From positions 1 through 41,296 of the forward strand of contig JAEEOQ010000110.1 in NCBI GenBank assembly GCA_016284355.1: a stretch of 41,296 bases of DNA. Reading direction: 5' to 3'. Under the pieces are notes generated by a model that was given only the letters and a program-made list of their open reading frames with translations, did not search any database and was not told where the DNA came from. Shown here one piece after another: positions 32,706-38,805 of this stretch (the first letter of the stretch is position 1; every line of letters begins with the position of its first letter). Source of the DNA: Lachnospiraceae bacterium (lineage in GTDB: Bacteria > Bacillota > Clostridia > Lachnospirales > Lachnospiraceae). The position numbers and the translations under genes were made by a program.

Positions 32706-33050
32706 TTACTCCTTAGTGTTCATAAGCATACTCATATATGCTAACAATCTTTTTTTCTTTGAATCAGACAATTCTCTGCAATCCTTAATAATCTGCATTT
32801 CGATATTGTCGCCAGAAACCAGAGTGTCTGGCAATATTGACTCATCAACTCCGTTTTCGCCAATTAACAATTCTTCCGGGGTTAGCTTTAATGCTTCACA
32901 TATGACCATAATCTTGTCAGAACCTGGGTTCGTATTCTTTTTGTGCCAATCGAAAATAGTATACCTGGATATCCCTGTCATACGAGATAGTTCCGGTATA
33001 GATATTTTCTTTTCGTCCATAATTTTGAACAATCTTTCGCTTATAGTCAT
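32706..33050 (-). CDS. XRE-family transcriptional regulator
   Basis: This 114-aa protein has an N-terminal Cro/C1-type helix-turn-helix (about 1-62: KKISIPELSRMTGISRYTIFDWHKKNTNPGSDKI) and a short C-terminal region with conserved DCRELSDSKKKRLLAYMSML, probably for dimerisation. AGGAGGG precedes the ATG. A 15-bp perfect inverted repeat 17 bp upstream of the start is the likely operator, implying self-repression together with the downstream LPD-like gene. Such regulators are usual on phages and integrative elements. Confidence 0.88.
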   Translation of the reverse strand: MTISERLFKIMDEKKISIPELSRMTGISRYTIFDWHKKNTNPGSDKIMVICEALKLTPEELLIGENGVDESILPDTLVSGDNIEMQIIKDCRELSDSKKKRLLAYMSMLMNTKE

Positions 33051-33066
33051 ATTTCCCTCCTAATTA

Positions 33067-33104
33067 AATGTGTGTATATACAATCAAAAGTATATACACA
33101 CATT
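33067..33104 (-). promoter_or_regulatory. 15-bp perfect inverted repeat, probable XRE operator
   Basis: Arms 33067-33081 (AATGTGTGTATATAC) and 33090-33104 (GTATATACACACATT) are separated by 8 bp. A -10-like GATAAT on the minus strand (33102-33107) abuts one arm, so a bound repressor would block transcription start. Upstream DNA from 33105 to 33256 is AT-rich with no gene seen. Confidence 0.7.
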
Positions 33105-33256
33105 ATCACATCTATATTTATTTTACAACAGTTTTTATATGAAAATTTTTCTCTGCACCTCATTAGCATTCTTCTTGTCGCAATCATTTTAACAAACATT
33201 AAGTTTGTTAAAAAGTGTCAGATTCTTACAATTTTCTTAAGATTCTCGCCGAAAAA

Positions 33257-33285
33257 TTGACTCGGCATTTTTCTTGTGCTATAAT
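33257..33285 (+). promoter_or_regulatory. Strong extended -10 promoter for the PAP2 gene
   Basis: TTGACT (33257-33262), a 17-bp spacer and TATAAT (33280-33285) preceded by TGC. The start codon of the PAP2 gene is 50 bp downstream. Confidence 0.8.
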
Positions 33286-33334
33286 CCAAAAACGAAACAG
33301 TGAGAAATCGTTTTTATTTTGAAAGTGGTGCTTT

Positions 33335-34006
33335 ATGAAAGAACTTTATCAGAAATATAAGCATGCATGGTTGATGATCGGTTACCTTGTTATTTATCTG
33401 GTTTGGTTTTTTGCCCTTGAGGCACGTACCGACATCATTTACCACCCGGTACATACAGCCCTTGATGACCTCATCCCGTTTTGCGAGGCCTTCATCATAC
33501 CTTATAATATCTGGTTTGCTTATATATCACTTACAGTATTATATTTCTTCTTTACAGACAAAGAAGACTATTACAGAACATGTGCCATTCTTTTTATAGG
33601 AATGACCGTTTGCCTTATTATTTACACAATATGGCCTAATATGCAAAGATTAAGGCCTATGACGCTTCCTCGTACAAACATCTTTACAAAGATGGTGGTG
33701 GCGCTGTACGGAGTCGATACTCCTACCAATGTATGTCCGAGTATCCACGTATATAACTCCATCGTAGCCCACCTTGCGATAAAGCAGAGCAATCGCCTTA
33801 AAGGCAATAAGGTTATCGGCCTTGTGTCCGGTATCATCTGCGTGTCTATATGCGCATCAACTGTTTTCCTTAAGCAGCATTCCGTATTTGACGGTTTTTG
33901 CGGCGTAGTTCTTGCAGGTGTTATGTATCTTCTTGTTTATGTGCCTGATTATAAAGGTGCTTACGAATTAAGACATCGCGAGAAAGAAGAAAAAAGAGTT
34001 TATTAA
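33335..34006 (+). CDS. PAP2-family membrane phosphatase
   Basis: This 223-aa protein has about six membrane helices and the PAP2 phosphatase motifs: MQRLRPMTLPR as a diverged first motif, CPSIHVYNSIVAH as the PSxH motif, and FLKQHSVFDGFCG as the third motif with the nucleophile-type histidine and aspartate. Relatives remove phosphate from lipid phosphates, such as phosphatidate or undecaprenyl pyrophosphate, or transfer head groups. The first motif is weaker than usual, so activity should not be assumed. It is a single-gene transcript with a strong promoter and a long hairpin behind it. Confidence 0.85.
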   Translation: MKELYQKYKHAWLMIGYLVIYLVWFFALEARTDIIYHPVHTALDDLIPFCEAFIIPYNIWFAYISLTVLYFFFTDKEDYYRTCAILFIGMTVCLIIYTIWPNMQRLRPMTLPRTNIFTKMVVALYGVDTPTNVCPSIHVYNSIVAHLAIKQSNRLKGNKVIGLVSGIICVSICASTVFLKQHSVFDGFCGVVLAGVMYLLVYVPDYKGAYELRHREKEEKRVY

Positions 34007-34015
34007 CAGCTTAAC

Positions 34016-34089
34016 ATAACCAAAAGGGACAGACCCTGATGGTCAAAACCCAAGTGTTTTGACCATCAGGGTCTGTCCCTTTTGGTTAT
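34016..34089. terminator. 34-bp perfect hairpin between convergent genes
   Basis: Left arm 34016-34049 and right arm 34056-34089 are perfectly complementary with a 6-nt loop. The arms contain AAAGGGACAGACCCTGATGG. It lies just past the PAP2 stop and 11 bp from the stop of the convergent glycosyltransferase, so it can end both transcripts. Its length and perfection suggest a repeat-family element rather than an ordinary terminator. Confidence 0.8.
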
Positions 34090-34100
34090 TTGCCTCGTGC

Positions 34101-35120
34101 TTAGCTGAATCCAAATATCTTTCTGCAGATGGTATAGCCGTCTATTATTATCCTTCTGCCAAGCTTTCCTTTAAGGTTCATGCATCTTCCAAGGAGCTTA
34201 CGTCTTACGACATGATACATATCCGGTTTTTCTTTCTTAAGATACTTCCAGAGTTCTTCCTTTTTCTTAAGGTTTTCCTCCGTACCGCTCTTTATAAGGA
34301 GCACGCTTGATACTGTCATCATCATGGCAAGATAGCCTGCCATATATGAGGAAAGCTTCTTGTAAGGGATCTTTGTAAAATCTTCGGCATCGATCATCTG
34401 CTTTGTAACGCGTATCTGCTGATCCACGCGGCTTATCATAACTTTTTCGTTAACCGACTGATCCGATCTTCCTATGAAATACCTGTAAAAATCCACATCA
34501 AGATAGTACATGGTCTTTACAAAAGGAAGGGGCTCGTATACAAAAATGTTGTCTACGTAGAAAGTATGTGCAGGCAGTTTAAGACCGCACTCGCGTAAAA
34601 GCTCAGTCCTGTAAAATACGGAATGCATAAGGATATTCTGGCTGGGCTTAAAATGTCCTATATCGTCCCAGGTAAAGAATTTGTTACGCGGCATACAGGA
34701 TCTGTAGTTTATAGGCGTCTGCTTATGCATCTCTACATTCTCATATACGTAGTTTGCGATAAGCATATCAAGCTCCTTGCCGTTTTCTACTACTTCGCGA
34801 AGAACTCCGAGAACTTTCTTAAGCGCAGTTTTGTCTGCCCAGTCGTCGCTGTCAAGAACCTTATAGTATACGCCTGTTGCATTCTTAAGGCCTGTATTTA
34901 CAGCCTCTCCGTGCCCGCCGTTTTCCTGGTGAATTGCTCTTATTATACCCGGATACTTTGCCTCATACTCCTTTGCGATCTCAAGGGTGTTGTCCTTTGC
35001 AGAACCGTCATCTACAATGATTATCTCTACCTCGTCTCCGCCCGGAAGCAGCGATTCGATAGCATGTCCCATATACTCTGCCGAATTGTAGCATGGTATT
35101 GCCACTGTAAGTAATTTCAT
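34101..35120 (-). CDS. Family 2 glycosyltransferase
   Basis: This 339-aa GT-A enzyme shows LLTVAIPCYNSAEYM at the N-terminus, IIIVDDGSAKDNT, and the metal-binding VLDSDDWAD. It transfers a sugar from a nucleotide-sugar donor; donor and acceptor cannot be read from sequence. No membrane helices are evident, so it works at the inner face of the membrane. It lies 12 bp after the UDP-galactopyranose mutase gene, making a galactofuranose or related surface polysaccharide a plausible product. GGGGGAG precedes the ATG. It is the last gene of the operon, ending at the long hairpin. Confidence 0.9.
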   Translation of the reverse strand: MKLLTVAIPCYNSAEYMGHAIESLLPGGDEVEIIIVDDGSAKDNTLEIAKEYEAKYPGIIRAIHQENGGHGEAVNTGLKNATGVYYKVLDSDDWADKTALKKVLGVLREVVENGKELDMLIANYVYENVEMHKQTPINYRSCMPRNKFFTWDDIGHFKPSQNILMHSVFYRTELLRECGLKLPAHTFYVDNIFVYEPLPFVKTMYYLDVDFYRYFIGRSDQSVNEKVMISRVDQQIRVTKQMIDAEDFTKIPYKKLSSYMAGYLAMMMTVSSVLLIKSGTEENLKKKEELWKYLKKEKPDMYHVVRRKLLGRCMNLKGKLGRRIIIDGYTICRKIFGFS

Positions 35121-35132
35121 AGCATTCTCCCC

Positions 35133-36275
35133 CTAACAGAGCTCCTTGCACATATCAAGTGCTCTCTTGGTAATTCCGTCAATGTTATAGTATTTGTATT
35201 CTGCCAGACGGCCGATAAGATGAAGCTTTTTATACTTCTCGGCCTTTTTTGCATACTTTTCGTAAAGCGCCATATTTTCATCGTTGATGATGGCATAATA
35301 TGGTATCTCGCCCTTATCAGGCTCGTAAGCAAGCGGATACTCGCGAATGATGGTGGTCTTTCCCGGTACCTGCTGCCCTGTAAGCTTTTTAAACTCAGTG
35401 ATCCTTGTAAAGTCTTCCGTTACGTTGTAATTAACTACAGCGTGGGACTGGAAGCTGTCGGTATCAAGGGTCTCCCAGTCAAAACGAAGGGATCTGTACG
35501 GAAGGTGGCCATACTCAAAATCAAAAAGTTCATCGATAGGACCGGTATGGATAACCTCTCCCTCAAAAGCATCTCCGTCTATATAAATGCTGCCGTCTTC
35601 ATTAAATGAGATACGCCTGTAAGCATCTATACCTGTACGCACCTCTATATTCGGGTGGTCAAGCATCTTCTCAAAAAGAGCGGTGTAGCCGTCTTTTGGC
35701 ATACCCTGATACTTGTCTGTAAAGTATCTGTTGTCTCTTGAGATAAACACAGGAACCCTGCCTGTTGTGGCAGGATCGATATCTTCAGGCTTTTTCCCCC
35801 ACTGTTTCATGGTATAGTGAAGGAAGACATTCTCATATACGTAGTCTGCGATCATCTTAAGGTCAGGATCGTCAGACTCGCGAAGTTTTAAGATAGGTAC
35901 CTTTACCTCGCTGCCAAAAGCTGCAGTTAACTTAGCCGCAAGCCGCTGTGCATCTTCCCCGTACACCATATCAAGAGAATTAAGGTTAAAAGGAACCGGT
36001 ATCTCCTTGCCGTATATGTTTCCCACTACTTCGTGGGAATAAGGATACCACTCGGTAAATCTTGATAAGAAGGCATGCACATCTTCAAAGTTTGTATGAT
36101 AGATATGCGGGCCGTATACATGCACCAATATGCCTTCTTCATTCTTTTTGTCGTAGGCGTTGCCGCCTATGTGATCTCTTTTTTCAAGTATAAGTACGGA
36201 CTTTCCTTTTTCCGCAAGTACTCTGGCGGCTACAGCTCCGGCAAATCCCGCACCTACGATCAAAACGTCTTTCAT
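35133..36275 (-). CDS. glf: UDP-galactopyranose mutase
   Basis: This 380-aa flavoenzyme converts UDP-galactopyranose to UDP-galactofuranose, the donor for galactofuranose in surface glycans. The FAD-binding N-terminus reads IVGAGFAGAVAARVLAEKG, followed by RDHIGGNAYD. Family motifs include YGPHIYHTN, the MKQWGKKPEDIDP segment and the C-terminal HLIGRLAEYKYYNID. The length is normal. Its ATG overlaps the pdp stop codon by 4 bp (ATGA), so it is coupled to a nucleoside salvage gene, an unusual pairing. The glycosyltransferase follows directly. Confidence 0.95.
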   Translation of the reverse strand: MKDVLIVGAGFAGAVAARVLAEKGKSVLILEKRDHIGGNAYDKKNEEGILVHVYGPHIYHTNFEDVHAFLSRFTEWYPYSHEVVGNIYGKEIPVPFNLNSLDMVYGEDAQRLAAKLTAAFGSEVKVPILKLRESDDPDLKMIADYVYENVFLHYTMKQWGKKPEDIDPATTGRVPVFISRDNRYFTDKYQGMPKDGYTALFEKMLDHPNIEVRTGIDAYRRISFNEDGSIYIDGDAFEGEVIHTGPIDELFDFEYGHLPYRSLRFDWETLDTDSFQSHAVVNYNVTEDFTRITEFKKLTGQQVPGKTTIIREYPLAYEPDKGEIPYYAIINDENMALYEKYAKKAEKYKKLHLIGRLAEYKYYNIDGITKRALDMCKELC

Positions 36276-37600
36276 TTGTTTAAGTACTCCAATCCGTCCT
36301 TAGAAACTCTTGCGTATGCAAGCGGAACAGGATCAGGCTTTGCTGCCCCGATCTTGTAAGCACCCTTAAGAGTTTCCTCTGCTCTTGCAAAAAGCGTGTT
36401 ATCATCTGCATAAAGGGTTGCTATAGGCTCGCCTGTGATGATCTCATCGCCGTATTTTTTATTTAAAATGATTCCGGCCTGATAGTTGATCTGGCTTTCT
36501 TTGGTCTCACGGCCCGCGCCAAGGAGCATTGAAGCGATACCGCACTGCTCTGTATTGATATGAGTAACATAGCCTTCTGCATCCGCAAATACATCTTTGT
36601 GGAATCTGGCTTTCTTAAACTTATTTGTATCTTTGATGACCTCAGGATCGCCGCCCTGGGCAGTAACCATCTCAATAAGCTTCTGCTTTGCGGCGCCGCT
36701 TTCAATAGCCTTAACCGCAAGCTCTTTGCACTCTTCAAGGGTGCCAAGCTCTGCAAGATGCATCATGTTTGCTGCAAGGTAGATACAGATATTTGTAAGG
36801 TCTGCAGGGCCTTTTCCCTCAAGCACCTTAACAGCCTCGATAACCTCAAGAGAGTTGCCGATGGCATTGCCAAGAGGATTATCCATATCTGTAATAATGG
36901 CGGTAGTGCGTCTTCCGGCTTTCTCGCCGATATCTACCATAGCCTTTGCAAGCTCGATAGAATCGTCTAAAGTCTTCATAAAAGCACCGCTGCCTGTCTT
37001 TACATCAAGCACGATACCGTTGCTTCCTGCCGCAAGCTTCTTGCTCATGATTGAAGAAGCGATAAGCGGGATAGAATCGATGGTTGCGGTAACGTCGCGA
37101 AGGGCGTAAAGCTTCTTGTCTGCAGGAGCTATGTCTCCTGACTGACCGATTATAGCTATACCTGTCTTATTTACGCAATCAAAGAAGGCTTTTTCTGAAA
37201 GCACTGTCTTAAAGCCGGGTATCGAGTCAAGCTTATCTATGGTTCCGCCTGTATGTCCAAGGCCTTTACCCGACATCTTGGCGATCTTAACCCCGTTTGC
37301 CGCTGCGATAGGTCCGACTATCATAGAAGTCTTGTCGCCAACGCCGCCGGTGCTGTGCTTATCGATCTTTATACCCTCGATAGGAGAAAGATCGATCATG
37401 TCGCCTGAATGCGCCATAGCAAGAGTAAGATTGGCGGTCTCTTCAGGTGTCATACCCTTAAAATAAACTGCCATAGTAAATGCAGACATCTGGTAATCAG
37501 GTATCTCGCCTCTTGTATAACCGCCTATAATAAATTCGATTTCTTCGGATGTAAGCTCAAGCCCGTCCTTTTTCTTTTGTATGAGATCGTACATTCTCAT
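36272..37600 (-). CDS. pdp: Pyrimidine-nucleoside phosphorylase
   Basis: This 442-aa enzyme splits uridine, thymidine or deoxyuridine with phosphate, giving the base and (deoxy)ribose-1-phosphate. MRMYDLIQKKKDGLELT at the N-terminus, DKHSTGGVGDKTSM (phosphate-binding loop) and GKGLGHTGGTIDKL are hallmarks of the thymidine/pyrimidine nucleoside phosphorylase family. I chose ATG 37600, which has AAAGGTGG at correct spacing; a GTG at 37612 is too close to that site. It lies 14 bp after cdd, whose product uridine it can use, and overlaps glf. DeoA and Pdp cannot be separated firmly, but Firmicute context favours Pdp. Confidence 0.93.
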   Translation of the reverse strand: MRMYDLIQKKKDGLELTSEEIEFIIGGYTRGEIPDYQMSAFTMAVYFKGMTPEETANLTLAMAHSGDMIDLSPIEGIKIDKHSTGGVGDKTSMIVGPIAAANGVKIAKMSGKGLGHTGGTIDKLDSIPGFKTVLSEKAFFDCVNKTGIAIIGQSGDIAPADKKLYALRDVTATIDSIPLIASSIMSKKLAAGSNGIVLDVKTGSGAFMKTLDDSIELAKAMVDIGEKAGRRTTAIITDMDNPLGNAIGNSLEVIEAVKVLEGKGPADLTNICIYLAANMMHLAELGTLEECKELAVKAIESGAAKQKLIEMVTAQGGDPEVIKDTNKFKKARFHKDVFADAEGYVTHINTEQCGIASMLLGAGRETKESQINYQAGIILNKKYGDEIITGEPIATLYADDNTLFARAEETLKGAYKIGAAKPDPVPLAYARVSKDGLEYLNK

Positions 37601-37614
37601 AAAAAACACCACCT

Positions 37615-38031
37615 TTATAAGTTCTCAGGGCCGAAACTGTGCGGCAGCATCTGTTCCAATGTCTGCACAAGGTATTCACCCGAATTTTTGTATAATATGA
37701 TATTAAAGTCGTCTGGGTCGCAAAATTCGCGCATTACCTGCCTGCATATACCGCAAGGATATGCGTAGTCAGCAAGAGCAGATTCATCTGTTCCCTTTCC
37801 GCCCACAATGGCGATAGCCGAAAATTCGCGCTCGCCCTCGCTTACAGCCTTAAAGAAAGCCGTACGCTCGGCGCAGTTGGTAGCGCCAAGAGAAGAGTTC
37901 TCGATATTGCAGCCAAGGTAAACCTTACCGTCCTTTGTAAGAAGAGCCGCAGCCACATGGAAGCCCGAATAAGGCGCGTAGGAACGAGGAAGGAACTCTA
38001 TGGCCTTCCTTGTTAATTCTTCATTAGTCAT
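37615..38031 (-). CDS. cdd: Cytidine deaminase
   Basis: This 138-aa zinc enzyme converts cytidine and deoxycytidine to uridine and deoxyuridine. The motifs are CAERTAFFKAV (zinc Cys and catalytic Glu) and PCGICRQV (two zinc cysteines), the three-cysteine tetrameric type. The N-terminal SYAPYSGFHVAAAL is also typical. I use ATG 38031 with AAAGGAC upstream; a TTG at 38037 is too close to it. It sits between deoD and pdp in a nucleoside salvage operon. Confidence 0.95.
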   Translation of the reverse strand: MTNEELTRKAIEFLPRSYAPYSGFHVAAALLTKDGKVYLGCNIENSSLGATNCAERTAFFKAVSEGEREFSAIAIVGGKGTDESALADYAYPCGICRQVMREFCDPDDFNIILYKNSGEYLVQTLEQMLPHSFGPENL

Positions 38032-38076
38032 CTTCAAAAAGTCCTTTCATAAAAACACAGCAATTTCCCTGCCGTA

Positions 38077-38784
38077 TTAGTATCTTGCAAGCTCAAGAGC
38101 CACTTCCATCATATCGGCAAAGCCGGTCTGACGCTCAGCAGCAGAAAGTGCCTCGCCTGTAATGATGTGGTCTGAGATAGTACAGATGGCAAGAGCCTTC
38201 TTACCGCATCTTGCAGCGTTAAGGTAAAGGCCTGCTGCCTCCATCTCTACGGCAAGCGCGCCGTATTTAGCCCATGTATCATTTACAGTATCGTCTAAGT
38301 TGTAGAAAGAGTCGGTTGAAACAATGTTACCAACCTTTACATTAAGTCCCTTTTCTTCTGCGATCTCTACAGCGTGACGAAGAAGGTCAAAGTCTGCTAT
38401 AGGAGCCCAGGTTCCCGGGAAATGGAACTGCATAGCGTAGTTTGAATCTGTGCAGGCACCCTGTCCGAAAACAAGATCCTTAACATGTACATCAGTCTTA
38501 AGAGCTCCTGCAGAGCCGATCCTGATGATAGTATCTACATCATATTCTGTGTATAATTCGTAGGAGTAGATTCCGATGGAAGGGATTCCCATTCCGCTGC
38601 CCATTACCGTAACGTCGGTTCCTTTGTATTTTCCTGTGTATCCGAACATGTTACGAACTGTGTTAAAGCAAACCGGGTCTGTAAGATAGGTCTCGGCAAT
38701 GTATTTAGCACGAAGCGGATCTCCCGGCATAAGCACTGTTTTAGCAATCTGTCCTTTTTCTGCGTTATTGTGAGGTGTTGGCAT
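38077..38784 (-). CDS. deoD: Purine-nucleoside phosphorylase, DeoD type
   Basis: This 235-aa enzyme cleaves purine (deoxy)nucleosides with phosphate. The DeoD (hexameric) family is shown by MPTPHNNAEKG at the start, VLMPGDPLRAKYIAE, IIRIGSAGAL, and the EMEAAGLY and SDHI motifs near the active site. I prefer ATG 38784 because AGGAG lies 9 bp upstream; the ATG at 38790 is too close to it. It lies 21 bp after the large exported-protein gene and 45 bp before cdd. Confidence 0.95.
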   Translation of the reverse strand: MPTPHNNAEKGQIAKTVLMPGDPLRAKYIAETYLTDPVCFNTVRNMFGYTGKYKGTDVTVMGSGMGIPSIGIYSYELYTEYDVDTIIRIGSAGALKTDVHVKDLVFGQGACTDSNYAMQFHFPGTWAPIADFDLLRHAVEIAEEKGLNVKVGNIVSTDSFYNLDDTVNDTWAKYGALAVEMEAAGLYLNAARCGKKALAICTISDHIITGEALSAAERQTGFADMMEVALELARY

Positions 38785-38805
38785 GATCATGATCTCCTTT
38801 TCTTT

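Noticed and set aside
34623-35114. 163-codon plus-strand frame opposite the glycosyltransferase
   Set aside because: Antisense to a well-supported GT2 gene and without a ribosome site or recognisable domain.
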